Shown here: positions 7,757 to 17,010 of the stretch, in pieces | Layout of the letters: every line of letters begins with the position of its first letter | How positions within the stretch are numbered: position 1 is the first letter of the stretch | DNA from: Halalkalibacter suaedae | GTDB lineage: Bacteria > Bacillota > Bacilli > Bacillales > Bacillaceae_D | Reading direction: 5' to 3' | DNA: 64,000 nt | Assembly: GCF_017939705.1 (NCBI RefSeq) | Contig: NZ_JAGKSQ010000007.1 | Location: forward strand, 167,424-231,423 | Position numbers and translations under genes: made by a program | The notes under the pieces: generated by a model | Database searches by the model: none | What the model was told of the DNA's origin: nothing | Seen by the model: the letters and a program-made list of their open reading frames with translations, nothing else

Positions 7757-8749
7757 GTGAGTGATCTCTTTGCTGAAATAAAAAAACAAGTAGAGAAGCA
7801 TCAGCCTACGATTGTGTTACCTGAAGGAACAGACGAACGTATTTTAGAGGCTGCAGTTAATCTAAAAAAGGATAAGGTTGTTGAACCTATTCTTATCGGA
7901 AGTGAAGAAGAAATTACAGAGAAGGCCGAAGAGCTGAACATTAATATACAGGGTGTAAAAATCATGGACCCATCTAGCTACGATGGAATGGACGAGATGG
8001 TCGCTTCCTTCGTAGAACGGAGAAAAGGAAAAGAGACAGATGAAACAGCGAGAGAAAAGCTAGTTGATGTTAACTACTTCGGAACCATGCTTGTCTATAT
8101 GGGTAAAGCGGATGGTCTCGTAAGTGGTGCTGCACATTCTACTGGAGATACGGTTCGTCCAGCACTACAAATCATTAAAACACAGCCAGGAATCAAACGA
8201 ACGTCCGGTGTGTTCGTGATGGTGAAGGATGATAAGAAATTTGTATTTGGTGATTGTGCGATTAATATTGCTCCAAATAGTGAAGAGCTAGCGGAAATCG
8301 CCATTGCTACAGCTGAAACAGCGAAGGTTTTTGGTATTGATCCAAAAGTAGCAATGCTAAGCTTCTCGACAAAAGGATCTGCATCATCGATTGAAACACA
8401 AAAGGTGTCTGAGGCGACGAAGCTTGCTCAGACGTCTAGACCAGATTTAGTCATTGATGGAGAGTTCCAATTTGATGCGGCTTTCGTCCCAGCTGTTGCT
8501 CAAAAGAAAGCACCAGACTCACCACTACAAGGGCAAGCAAATGTATTTATTTTCCCGAGTCTTGAATCAGGGAATCTAGGTTACAAAATTGCTCAACGAC
8601 TAGGTGGCTATGACGCGATTGGACCGATTCTTCAAGGCTTAAATAAGCCAGTTAATGATCTTTCACGCGGTTGTAACGCAGCTGATGTCTATAAGCTCTC
8701 ATTAATTACTGCAATGCAAGCAATTAACCAGACAGTAACAAGTAAATAA
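7757..8749 (+). CDS. pta: Phosphate acetyltransferase
   Basis: Interconverts acetyl-CoA and acetyl phosphate; with acetate kinase it carries overflow carbon to acetate. The 330-residue protein is the short Pta form. It has IVLPEGTDERIL at the N terminus, DGLVSGAAHSTGDTVRPALQII near residues 118-140, and SGNLGYKIAQRLGG and GLNKPVNDLSRG near the C terminus. GTG at 7757 follows AGGAGGAAT. Monocistronic: own promoter and cre upstream, terminator at 8770-8803. Confidence 0.96.
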   Translation: MSDLFAEIKKQVEKHQPTIVLPEGTDERILEAAVNLKKDKVVEPILIGSEEEITEKAEELNINIQGVKIMDPSSYDGMDEMVASFVERRKGKETDETAREKLVDVNYFGTMLVYMGKADGLVSGAAHSTGDTVRPALQIIKTQPGIKRTSGVFVMVKDDKKFVFGDCAINIAPNSEELAEIAIATAETAKVFGIDPKVAMLSFSTKGSASSIETQKVSEATKLAQTSRPDLVIDGEFQFDAAFVPAVAQKKAPDSPLQGQANVFIFPSLESGNLGYKIAQRLGGYDAIGPILQGLNKPVNDLSRGCNAADVYKLSLITAMQAINQTVTSK

Positions 8750-8769
8750 ATACTTACTTATAAAAAGAG

Positions 8770-8803
8770 CATCCCAGTTCAAATGAGCTAGGATGTTTTT
8801 TTT
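8770..8803 (+). terminator. Terminator after pta
   Basis: CATCC..AG stem with CT..GGATG, then nine T. Confidence 0.9.
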
Positions 8804-8863
8804 GTGTATGAATTGAACATAAACCATCAACACTAAAGAAAACAGTAACTGAGGGGACGCTTG

Positions 8864-9685
8864 ATGAAAAAGCAAACGAAGCCATTTGTCATTTTAGGAG
8901 TACTTCATTTAATTCTACTCGTTTTTACATTTATGAGAAAAAAGCAAAAAGTGGTGCTTCTTTTATGGAGTGCGATCGGACCTGCTTATTTATTTGAGTA
9001 TTTTGTTTTGAATATGTTCAAAATGTACCAATATAAACCAAAAGTCTTCAAAAATAAATGGTTTGATAATGTGTTTGGGGCATTTCTGTCACAATGTCTC
9101 TTTGTGCCTATTAAAGCAACTGCCCTTATTTTATTTAGATTAAGCTGGCAATGGAAGTTAGGGGCAGCTGTCCTGTTTAGTTTAATTGAGCGTTTCTTTA
9201 TTTTTAAAGGGATTTACAAAAATGATACTTGGAGAACGTATTATACAGTTACGTTAATGTTTCTATACTTCTTGATAATAACTAAGTGGTGGGAAGGTTT
9301 AAAAGCAAAAAAGAATGCTTTTTTTCCGATAACTACATTGTTTTTTGCGTACCTAATTAACTATACAAATGCCTTTTTCTTTATTACTGCCGTTTTTAAA
9401 GGTTTTTTATTTCAGGCCGGGTTTGTTAAGAATAAATATCAGGATCACTTCCTTGTTGCACCACTTTATGCGATTTACTTAAGTATTCTTGGGACGATCA
9501 ACTCGCTACTACTTCCGGGCAAGTTTAAGATTATTGGTTTGCTGTTGATGCATGGGTCTGATCATCTCCTTGTGAAATGTGGGATTCTTAAATTAAAACG
9601 ACTAAATATCTTTACTTTTATTCCGATTCATATTGGGGTTCTTTTCATTGGGCAATATACGAAGTCGTTGTTGAAAAAACTATGA
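8864..9685 (+). CDS. Multi-pass membrane protein of unknown function
   Basis: 273 residues rich in Phe, Leu, Ile and Lys, with about seven hydrophobic segments separated by short basic loops. No catalytic motif is visible. LLWSAIGPAYLFEYFVLN and the later SLIERFFIFKGIYKND stretch recall small CBO0543-type Firmicute membrane proteins, but that is a weak impression. ATG at 8864 lies seven nt after GAGGGG; the TTG just before it is less well spaced. It sits between the pta terminator and the first 21-bp-phased repeat cluster, with no obvious operon partner. Confidence 0.6.
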   Translation: MKKQTKPFVILGVLHLILLVFTFMRKKQKVVLLLWSAIGPAYLFEYFVLNMFKMYQYKPKVFKNKWFDNVFGAFLSQCLFVPIKATALILFRLSWQWKLGAAVLFSLIERFFIFKGIYKNDTWRTYYTVTLMFLYFLIITKWWEGLKAKKNAFFPITTLFFAYLINYTNAFFFITAVFKGFLFQAGFVKNKYQDHFLVAPLYAIYLSILGTINSLLLPGKFKIIGLLLMHGSDHLLVKCGILKLKRLNIFTFIPIHIGVLFIGQYTKSLLKKL

Positions 9686-9719
9686 GGGTTATTTGCGGAC
9701 ATTCACTCTGTTATAGGGT

Positions 9720-10697
9720 TTGCTGGACTTTTCGTAATAAATTAGTATTAAAAAAAGACAGTTAACTGAAAAACCAGCATATGTACGAGCTTTATCAAAG
9801 ATGAGGTACTTATTACCCTTCATTCAGCTTAGAATCGGTTGATTAGGAGAGGCTTATGAGCCGAAATTTGCTTATTATGAGCGGGAATCATCCTTTTATG
9901 AGCGGGTTCACCGCACTTATGAGCCAGATCAACACTTTTATGAGCGGATAGCGATGTGGCTGGCCTTTTCGTTAATAAATCCCTTATTAAAAAGAACATT
10001 AACCGAAAAACCAGCATATGTACGAGCTTTTTCAAAGATGAGGTTGCTTTTTACCCTACATTCAGCTGAGAATCGGTTAATCAGGTGATGCTTATGAGCC
10101 GGGATTTGCTTATTATGAGCGGAAATCATCCTATTATGAGCGAGATCAACACTTTTATGAGCGAATAGCGATGTGGCTGGACTTTTCGTTAATAAATCCC
10201 TTATTAAAAAGAACATTAACCGAAAAACCAGCATATGTGCGAGCTTTTTCAAAGATGAGGTTGCTTTTTACCCTTCATTCAGCTTAGAATCGGTTGATTA
10301 GGAGAGGCTTATGAGCCGAAATTTGCTTATTATGAGCGGGAGTTATCCTTTTATGAGCGAGATCACCGCACTTATGAGCCAGATCAACACTTTTATGAGC
10401 GAATAGCGATTTTGGCTGGCCTTTTCGTTAATAATCTCTTATTAAAAAGAACATTAACCGAAAAACCAGCATATGTGCGAGCTTTATCAAAGATAAGGTA
10501 CTATTTCCCCTACATTCAGCTGAGAATCGGTTGATCGGGTGAGGTTTATGAGCCGGAATTTGCTTATTATGAGCGGGAATCATCCTTTTATGAGCGGGTT
10601 CACCGCACTTATGAGCCAGATCAACACTTTTATGAGCGGATAGCGATTTTGGCTGGACTTTCAGTTAATCACTCTCTTATTAAAAAGGACATTTAAC
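9720..10697 (+). repeat. TTATGAGC 21-bp-phased array cluster 1 (four units)
   Basis: Four tandem units of ~215-240 bp. Each has an array of four or five octamers TTATGAGC at exact 21-bp steps (first unit: 9854, 9875, 9896, 9917, 9938), then an imperfect inverted repeat (GGCTGG..TTTTCGTTAAT against ATTAACCGAAAAaCCAGC), then GAGCTTTTTCAAAG and TTCAGCTnAGAATCGGTTG. An extra hairpin half-unit begins near 9722 and the last unit is cut near 10697. Related clusters lie at 22730-24090 (inverted) and 41885-43015. No protein-like frame is consistent across units. Confidence 0.85.
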
Positions 10698-10722
10698 CAT
10701 AGATCATAATGTGAATACGAAC

Positions 10723-10768
10723 AAAAGCAATGAACCAAGGTGGAGTTCAACCTAGGTTCATTGCTTTT
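10723..10768. terminator. Terminator at the 3' end of lipL
   Basis: AAAAGCAATGAACC pairs perfectly with GGTTCATTGCTTTT (14 bp). The lipL stop codon lies in the loop. T-runs on both sides allow termination in both directions. Confidence 0.85.
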
Positions 10769-11571
10769 ATATTTCTTTGATTTATTCGTTCATAATGGGT
10801 TTGGAGCATGTTGATTTCGGCGGGTGATAATGCTTGGATGTGTAGTTTGATGCCTTCATCATGTAGGGAGTGTAGAATTCGGCCAACGATGTCTGTTATC
10901 GTTAATGGTGTGTCTAGAAGGTCGGAGAGGGAGGCCATTGTCGCTGGGACAATTTGTGGATAACTGAACTTTGTCGGTGCGCCTTGGACTGATTTAGTAT
11001 AGAAATTCTGAATCAGCTGAGCACGATCCTCTCCGCTTCCATCAACACATAGGTAGATTTGGACAGCTACTCCGCCCCTAATTCTTCGCTGGGATATTCC
11101 CGCAAACTTCTTGCCACCGATACTAAGGTCAAAGCTACCAGGGCAGTAAGACCCGACAATTTCCTTTGCTTCAATGTGAACAGGGAAGTCCGCAAATAAT
11201 CGTTGGATAAAGGAATACATCAGCTCGTAGCCTGCATCAATCGTGAATCCTTTTTCTTCTTTAATAATTAATGAAAGATTTAAAATGCCTGGATCTAATA
11301 CAACGGCTAAACCACCGGAATTGCGGACGACGACACGATAGCCCTCTGCTTCGAGATATGCTTGTCCATCCTCGATATAGGGTAAGCGGCTATCTTGAAT
11401 ACCTAGAACAACTGTCTTTTCATGAACCCACGGACGAATCGTTGGCGGAGCATCCTGCTGACCGACAACTGTAGATAATGTGTCATCATAGGCAAAGGAT
11501 TGCAGGGCATCGAAATTCAATCCAAGTGTTGAATGATCTAGAAAACGCCATGACGTTGATATATTTTTCAT
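10747..11571 (-). CDS. lipL: Octanoyl-[GcvH]:protein N-octanoyltransferase LipL
   Basis: Moves octanoyl groups from GcvH to E2 subunits in the Bacillus lipoate pathway. The 274-residue BPL/LPL-fold protein has VVRNSGGLAVVLDPGILNLSLI (substrate pocket, about residues 80-101), the catalytic Cys in GSYCPGSFDLSI near residue 143, and GGKKFAGISQRR. The Cys at this position marks LipL-type amidotransfer. It lies convergently downstream of the pta locus, near where lipL (ywfL) lies in B. subtilis. Confidence 0.92.
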   Translation of the reverse strand: MKNISTSWRFLDHSTLGLNFDALQSFAYDDTLSTVVGQQDAPPTIRPWVHEKTVVLGIQDSRLPYIEDGQAYLEAEGYRVVVRNSGGLAVVLDPGILNLSLIIKEEKGFTIDAGYELMYSFIQRLFADFPVHIEAKEIVGSYCPGSFDLSIGGKKFAGISQRRIRGGVAVQIYLCVDGSGEDRAQLIQNFYTKSVQGAPTKFSYPQIVPATMASLSDLLDTPLTITDIVGRILHSLHDEGIKLHIQALSPAEINMLQTHYERINQRNIKAMNLG

Positions 11572-11715
11572 ACATTAAGCTCCTCGTAACAAACTTCATT
11601 TATTATAACACTATTCTAAATATGAAAGAACATCGTGCAACAACATAACCAATGTGCTATACTATTGCTTGGTTTAATGAAACATCCTGATATTATCAAT
11701 GAAAGGAACCGAGAT

Positions 11716-11940
11716 ATGGCTAATGAATTTCGTATTTGTGATGAGTGTCAAGCAACTAATATTAATTCGCTAGTACCCAGGTTAAAAAAGCTCGATCCTA
11801 CTGCAACTATCGATATTCGCTGTCAATCCTATTGCGGTCCTGGTCGAAAAAAATCATTTGCATTTGTAAATAGCCGTCCATTATCAGCACCAGATGAAGA
11901 TCAATTGCTTGAAAAGGTCGGTCAGAAAATAAAAGCATAA
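11716..11940 (+). CDS. DUF1450 (YuzB-like) small cysteine protein
   Basis: A 74-residue protein with CDEC near the N terminus and [21 protein letters not shown] in the second half, matching the DUF1450 pattern (thioredoxin-like fold, function unknown). ATG at 11716 follows GAAAGGAACC by a few nt; the longer frame starting at 11635 has no ribosome-binding site. The four Cys could bind metal or form disulfides. Followed by its own terminator. Confidence 0.75.
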   Translation: MANEFRICDECQATNINSLVPRLKKLDPTATIDIRCQSYCGPGRKKSFAFVNSRPLSAPDEDQLLEKVGQKIKA

Positions 11941-11958
11941 TCGTTTCTGATTCATAGA

Positions 11959-11998
11959 TGAGCCTGTAGGAGAACCCGATTTTTCTATGGGCTTTTTG
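11959..11998 (+). terminator. Terminator after the DUF1450 gene
   Basis: AGCC..TAG..AGAA pairs with TTTCTA..GGCT, then TTTTT. Confidence 0.65.
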
Positions 11999-12034
11999 TT
12001 ATGGGAATTTAATGTTCTTCATCCGTTTTTTCCT

Positions 12035-12063
12035 ATGACAGCTGTCCACACTTTCGTTATAAT
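12035..12063 (+). promoter_or_regulatory. SigA-type promoter of ywfO
   Basis: ATGACA (12035-12040), 17-bp spacer, TATAAT (12058-12063); start codon 35 bp downstream. Confidence 0.7.
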
Positions 12064-12097
12064 GTAGATACTACTCACTGAAACGAGAGGGTTCACT

Positions 12098-13396
12098 ATG
12101 ACAAAACCACCATATGGTTTATTAGAAGAAGAGAAAGTATTTAAAGATCCTGTTCATCGATATATTCATGTTCGTGATGAATTAATCTGGGAATTAATCG
12201 GCACGAAGGAATTCCAACGCCTGCGACGAATTCGTCAGCTCGGAACTACCTATGTAACGTTTCACGGGGCTGAGCATACACGCTTCAACCATTCTCTTGG
12301 TGTATATGAGATCACAAAACGGATTCTAGAAGTATTTAAAGGACGTCCAGGCTGGGATGAAAAAGACCGGCTGCTAGCTCTTTCTGCAGCACTTCTTCAT
12401 GATGTTGGACATGGGCCTTTTTCTCATTCCTTTGAAAAGGTTTTTGATACAGATCATGAGGAATGGACGAGGGAAATTGTTCTAGGTGATACCGAAGTGA
12501 ATAAGGTTCTTTCACATGTAAGTCCGACTTTTCCTAAAGAGGTTGCTGATGTGATCGAGAAGACCTCCCCTAATAAATTAGTAACGAGCATGATTTCAAG
12601 CCAAATTGACGCCGACAGAATGGATTATCTTCAGCGTGATGCCTATTATACTGGTGTCAGCTACGGTCACTTTGATATGGAGCGGATTTTGCGTGTCATG
12701 CGTCCAACCGAGGATCAAGTCGTCATTAAGCAGAGTGGGATGCACGCTGTTGAAGACTATATTATGAGCCGATATCAAATGTATTGGCAGGTCTACTTTC
12801 ATCCTGTAACTAGAAGTGCAGAAGTCATTCTGACGAAGATTTTAAAAAGGGCAAAAGAGCTTTCTGACCAAGGCTATGATTTTAAACAAAAACCAAATCA
12901 TTTTTATTCGTTTTTTGACGGAAAAGGGAGTTTAGAGGATTATTTACGGTTAGATGAAGCGATAACCATGTATTATTTTCAAATTTGGCAGGATGAGGAG
13001 GATCGCATTTTGAGCGATCTTTGTGTAAGATTCCTTAATAGACACTTATTTAAGTACGTGGAATTCAACCCTAATTTAAGAATGAATGATTGGCCGATCC
13101 TTCAAGATCTTTTCAGACAAGCTGACTTGAATCCGGACTATTATTTAGTGATCGATTCTTCATCAGATTTGCCTTACGATTTCTATCGTCCAGGGGAAGA
13201 AGAAGAACGATTGCCAATTCATCTTGTTATGCCGAACGGGAAGTTGCGTGAACTTTCACGGGAGTCAGATGTTGTTGAGGCAATTTCGGGTAAAAAACGT
13301 ACCGATCATAAACTCTATTTTCCGCTTGATTGCTTAGAGGACGAGCGTGAACATAAAGAAGTGAAACAGAAAATCAGAGACATACTTAATGTGTAA
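12098..13396 (+). CDS. ywfO: HD-domain phosphohydrolase YwfO
   Basis: 432-residue HD-superfamily metal-dependent hydrolase. RLRRIRQLGTTYVTFHGAEHTRFNHSLGVYE (residues ~40-70) supplies the first His, ALLHDVGHGPFSHSFE (~98-113) the HD pair, and SSQIDADRMDYLQRDAYYTG the distal Asp. This resembles dNTP triphosphohydrolases of the YwfO type, so nucleotide hydrolysis is likely, but the substrate is inferred. Start follows GAGAGGG. ywgA begins 14 nt downstream, so the two form an operon behind the promoter at 12035-12063. Confidence 0.9.
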   Translation: MTKPPYGLLEEEKVFKDPVHRYIHVRDELIWELIGTKEFQRLRRIRQLGTTYVTFHGAEHTRFNHSLGVYEITKRILEVFKGRPGWDEKDRLLALSAALLHDVGHGPFSHSFEKVFDTDHEEWTREIVLGDTEVNKVLSHVSPTFPKEVADVIEKTSPNKLVTSMISSQIDADRMDYLQRDAYYTGVSYGHFDMERILRVMRPTEDQVVIKQSGMHAVEDYIMSRYQMYWQVYFHPVTRSAEVILTKILKRAKELSDQGYDFKQKPNHFYSFFDGKGSLEDYLRLDEAITMYYFQIWQDEEDRILSDLCVRFLNRHLFKYVEFNPNLRMNDWPILQDLFRQADLNPDYYLVIDSSSDLPYDFYRPGEEEERLPIHLVMPNGKLRELSRESDVVEAISGKKRTDHKLYFPLDCLEDEREHKEVKQKIRDILNV

Positions 13397-13410
13397 AGGA
13401 GGAGCAGGCA

Positions 13411-13914
13411 TTGCTTAAGGATCATGCAAATGTAATGGCACTTTTCTTGCAGGCTGGAGAAGTAATTGGACGGAAGAAGCTCCAGAAAATCATCTATATT
13501 GCCAAGAAAATGGACGTGCCTTTTTCCGAGCGTTTTAAGTTCCATATGTTTGGGCCATACTCTGAGGAGTTAAGCTTGCGAATGGAGGAATTATGTAATT
13601 TGGGCTTTGTCGAAGAACAAAAAGAAGACAAAGGAAATTACTATCAATACCGGTATGCACTTTCTGAGGAAGGCAAGCGCTTTTTGAATTTATACCAGTT
13701 TGAAATTCCTCAATCTGAAGCCTTAATAAATGAATTAAACGGACAAAGCTCACGTTTTCTTGAGCTTGTATCGACCCTACTTTATTTCGAGGATCTCACA
13801 AAGGATGAGGTGAAGGAAAAGGTCTTTACACTCAAACGAAAACAAAATTATAGTGAGGAAGATATCGACCTCGCATATGCCTTTATCGAAACATTGCGTG
13901 ATACAAAACAATAG
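13411..13914 (+). CDS. ywgA: YwgA family protein
   Basis: 167 residues with a winged-helix-like N-terminal pattern (LLKDHANVMALFLQAGEVIGRKKLQKIIYIAKK) followed by FGPYSEEL; matches YwgA by sequence and position after ywfO. TTG at 13411 is eight nt after AAAGGAGG. Function unknown. The helical architecture and the GPYS motif recall a panel-type antitoxin fold, but no toxin partner is present. Confidence 0.8.
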   Translation: MLKDHANVMALFLQAGEVIGRKKLQKIIYIAKKMDVPFSERFKFHMFGPYSEELSLRMEELCNLGFVEEQKEDKGNYYQYRYALSEEGKRFLNLYQFEIPQSEALINELNGQSSRFLELVSTLLYFEDLTKDEVKEKVFTLKRKQNYSEEDIDLAYAFIETLRDTKQ

Positions 13915-13999
13915 TGCGGATCATTTACTGAAAGTAGCATATGTATACGATGTCTGTGTACAATGGAAAGATAGAACTGTGTAAGAAAGGGTGAGCGAT

Positions 14000-14530
14000 T
14001 TGGATTTACTAAACAGTGACAACTTAAAAAAGAAAAAAGGTAGTGGCTTTACCATTCTTAGTGGCGACTCTACTGATGGACATGGTGGATACGGGGCTGG
14101 AGTAATGAATTTAGATAATATTTCACCTGTTTTTGTATGTCCAGATGACGATGAAGCATTCGTTGATATGGGTGCTCTCCATGCTCGCTCGGCCGTTGAA
14201 AAGCGAATTAAGTTCCTCCCTGACAAAGAGAAGGTACCTAATGGAAAGCTTTACTGGTTAGTATGGGTGGCCATTCAGTATAAAGAAAGCAAACCATACT
14301 ATGCTGGAGTTGCTGCCTGTGAAATGACTGTTGATATAGAGATCCGTAGAGGCTACAAAAGTATGCCAGAGCATGTCAACCACATGGATCGTGCGTTAAA
14401 GGGTAAAATTATTGTTAGTCAAATGGATCAAAAATCAAAGCAAATTCTTGCTCGTTTTCTAAAGGAGCATAATGAACAAATGTGGGAGCATTCCGACAAG
14501 GAGCTTCATGAATCTTTGCTATCAGAGTAA
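14000..14530 (+). CDS. ywhD: YwhD family protein
   Basis: About 176 residues; STDGHGGYGAGVMNLDNISPVF and the DMGALHARSAVEKRIKFLP segment identify YwhD, conserved in Bacillaceae and of unknown function. No membrane segment or signal peptide. I chose TTG at 14000 because AAAGGGTGA (13986-13994) is correctly spaced for it; GTG at 13991 lies inside that site but cannot be excluded. It lies 85 nt after ywgA and may share its transcript. Confidence 0.85.
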   Translation: MDLLNSDNLKKKKGSGFTILSGDSTDGHGGYGAGVMNLDNISPVFVCPDDDEAFVDMGALHARSAVEKRIKFLPDKEKVPNGKLYWLVWVAIQYKESKPYYAGVAACEMTVDIEIRRGYKSMPEHVNHMDRALKGKIIVSQMDQKSKQILARFLKEHNEQMWEHSDKELHESLLSE

Positions 14531-14662
14531 AAGCGATTTGTAAATGGCAAATATCATAAACTTTTGAACGATTATTGAACACTGGCTTCGACTCTTGAGC
14601 TTTTCGGTTAGAGCGAGTAAACTGAAAGAAGTATAAACGCACATTTATACTAGGACACGAAG

Positions 14663-14695
14663 AAGCGTGAAGGCAACCAAGCCTTCACGCTTTTT
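14663..14695. terminator. Terminator between ywhD and the PBP gene
   Basis: GCGTGAAGGC-loop-GCCTTCACGC (10-bp perfect stem) with five T on the plus strand; placed between convergent genes. Confidence 0.9.
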
Positions 14696-14702
14696 CAATT
14701 TC

Positions 14703-16772
14703 TTAGTTCCCTAACCAACGAAATAAGCGATTAATTAAATTTTCTTTTTCCTTTGTCGCTTCATCAATAACCTCTGTCTCAGGTTGTCCATCTGCTGCTG
14801 GTGGTGGACAAGGCTTAGTAGGCTCGGTTCCTTCAACAAAGTAAGAAACACGATGGGTCGGGCAATCCTCTGTTGCAAGTAGCCCATTTTCAGGATTCAT
14901 TTTAACACCAACGACACCGGCTGGAACTGGAAATTCCTTTTTGAGCTGGCCTTTCAAAGCACCCTCTGTAAATTGAGCCCAAATTCGTTTGGCAATTTGT
15001 CCTTCTGCAGGCTTCTGTAGGTTTCCTTTGTCATAACCAACCCAAACACTTGTCACTAATTGCGGTGTAAAGCCAACCATCCAACTATCAGATGAGGTAG
15101 AGCCTGATTTACCTGCGATTGGACGACTAACTAGATGTGAAACAGAGCCTCCTGTTACTGAGGTGTGAGCATTCAAGTAAGGATCGAACATCCCTGTCAT
15201 CAGGTCTGTCATAATAAATGCGAGCTTCGGATCGAGTACTTGCGTCATCTCTGGCTCGGCCTCAAAAAGAACCTCACCCTCTGAATCAACAATTTTTCGA
15301 ATTAACCGTGGTTCGACTCGTTTTCCGCCATTTGCAAACGCACTGTAAGCACGAGCCATCTCAAATGGACTAACTCCAGAAGTTCCAAGAGCGAGTGATG
15401 GATGATTCTTTAGCTTGCTTTCGACCCCTACACGTTCAGCGACCTCGACGAGCTTATCTGTGCCTAGAAGAAGATGTGTTTTGACAGCATAGATGTTGTC
15501 CGAGAAAGCTGTAGCTTGCAGCAGTGTAATAAAATCATCCGCATAATTGTCATTGAAATTACTAGGAGACCAAGAGCCTCTTCCCTCATCAATAGTAAAT
15601 GTTGTTTCCTCACTAAGCAGCGTTGTTGCAGCGGTATAGCCGTTTTCTAATGCGGCGTAGTAGAGAAATGGCTTAAAGGAGGAACCTGGCTGTCTTTTAG
15701 CTTCGGTTGCTCGGTTATACGGGCTCTCGGTATAATCCTTTCCACCAACAAGTGCTTTTACATCACCCGTTCGTGGATCAATTGCGACTAATGCCGTTTG
15801 TAGTTCTGAATCGGGCATTTCACTAGCGACCCATTTCTCAGCTTCCTTTTGCATTTGGGGGTCAAGTGTCGTATAGATTTTTAAACCACCAGCCTCAAAC
15901 AAAGCTTGATCAATACCGATCGTTTGGATCAATTCCTTTTCAACCGTATCCTGAAAATAAGGACCGATCGTTGAAGGCTGATCAAGCTCGTTTTGAACAA
16001 AGGTAAGTTCCTCTAGATGAGCCTCATCAGCTTCAATCTGATTAAGATACCCAGTCGCAACCATTGATTGCAACACAACCCCTTGACGCTTCTTGGCACG
16101 CTCTAAATCGAATAAAGGAGAATAATAGCTAGGACCTTTCGGGATACCTGCAAGCATGCTTGCTTCAGCTAGATTAAGTTGTTCAGCTGTTTTACCGAAA
16201 TAATGCTGGGCTGCTGCTTCAATTCCGTAAGCCCCGTGCCCGTAATAGACCGTATTTAAATAACCTTCAAGAATTTGATCCTTGTCATAGTTCATTTCTA
16301 GACGTAATGAGTAGAGGAGTTCATTCCATTTTCGCTTCCATGTTTTATCATGACTTAAATAGAGATTTCTAGCATACTGCTGCGTAATCGTACTAGCCCC
16401 TTGTGATTTTGATCCAGTCTTTAGGTTAGCAAGAACGGCAGCCCCGATTCGAGTAGGGTCAAATCCAAAATGACTATAGAATTTTCGGTCCTCAACCGCA
16501 AGTGTTGCTTCAATCACTTCAGTGTCAATCGAGGAAATAGGAAGCCAGTGCCGATTCTCGCCTTGATGATGTTCACCGATGATTGATTGATCTGCCCCGT
16601 AATAGACGGTTGTTTGAGTAACATTAAGTGGAGGCGGTCCTTGCATTTTTGTATAGGAGAGTAGACCGACTGCACAAGCAGCTGCAAAAACCAAACTAAT
16701 TAATAGTAAGCGAAGAAACAAACGAACAAGTCGTCTCTTTCTCCGATCCTGTCGATTTACAACGACTTCCAT
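14703..16772 (-). CDS. Class A penicillin-binding protein (PbpG/PBP2d type)
   Basis: Bifunctional peptidoglycan glycosyltransferase/transpeptidase. An N-terminal basic stretch and one membrane anchor are followed by the GT51 domain (AVEDRKFYSHFGFDP, GASTITQQYARNLYL, GHGAYGIEAAAQHYFGK), then the transpeptidase with SSFK, SDN and KSG motifs. A Pro-rich, acidic C-terminal tail follows. Start: Met at 16772 has AGGGGG seven nt upstream; an in-frame ATG at 16835 adds 21 residues but lacks a ribosome-binding site. Position between ywhD and speE matches B. subtilis pbpG (ywhE). Confidence 0.9.
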   Translation of the reverse strand: MEVVVNRQDRRKRRLVRLFLRLLLISLVFAAACAVGLLSYTKMQGPPPLNVTQTTVYYGADQSIIGEHHQGENRHWLPISSIDTEVIEATLAVEDRKFYSHFGFDPTRIGAAVLANLKTGSKSQGASTITQQYARNLYLSHDKTWKRKWNELLYSLRLEMNYDKDQILEGYLNTVYYGHGAYGIEAAAQHYFGKTAEQLNLAEASMLAGIPKGPSYYSPLFDLERAKKRQGVVLQSMVATGYLNQIEADEAHLEELTFVQNELDQPSTIGPYFQDTVEKELIQTIGIDQALFEAGGLKIYTTLDPQMQKEAEKWVASEMPDSELQTALVAIDPRTGDVKALVGGKDYTESPYNRATEAKRQPGSSFKPFLYYAALENGYTAATTLLSEETTFTIDEGRGSWSPSNFNDNYADDFITLLQATAFSDNIYAVKTHLLLGTDKLVEVAERVGVESKLKNHPSLALGTSGVSPFEMARAYSAFANGGKRVEPRLIRKIVDSEGEVLFEAEPEMTQVLDPKLAFIMTDLMTGMFDPYLNAHTSVTGGSVSHLVSRPIAGKSGSTSSDSWMVGFTPQLVTSVWVGYDKGNLQKPAEGQIAKRIWAQFTEGALKGQLKKEFPVPAGVVGVKMNPENGLLATEDCPTHRVSYFVEGTEPTKPCPPPAADGQPETEVIDEATKEKENLINRLFRWLGN

Positions 16773-16901
16773 CATGCCACCCCCTGTAGTTTTTTCTTGT
16801 TTTTTTTGACGATAGGAATCAATTGATAAACTCATTTACATCATTGGTAGAAAGTGAGTATTTTAAACATCGATCCTCGCTTTTAATTGGTTAGGTTTTC
16901 C

Positions 16902-16929
16902 TTGATTTTTCGATTTGATGTTATATACT
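16902..16929 (+). promoter_or_regulatory. Candidate promoter of speE
   Basis: TTGATT, 16-bp spacer, TATACT; about 80 bp upstream of the speE start codon. Confidence 0.45.
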
Positions 16930-17010
16930 TTCACTTGATACATGCAAAGATGGTTTAAGAAAACATAAAAGAGAGAACCTATAGATAAGACTGTTCAAAG
17001 AGGTGATAGG

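Noticed and set aside
9720..10697. CRISPR-like array
   Set aside because: The repeat is only 8 bp with 13-bp spacers, spacers recur between units, and no cas genes are nearby.
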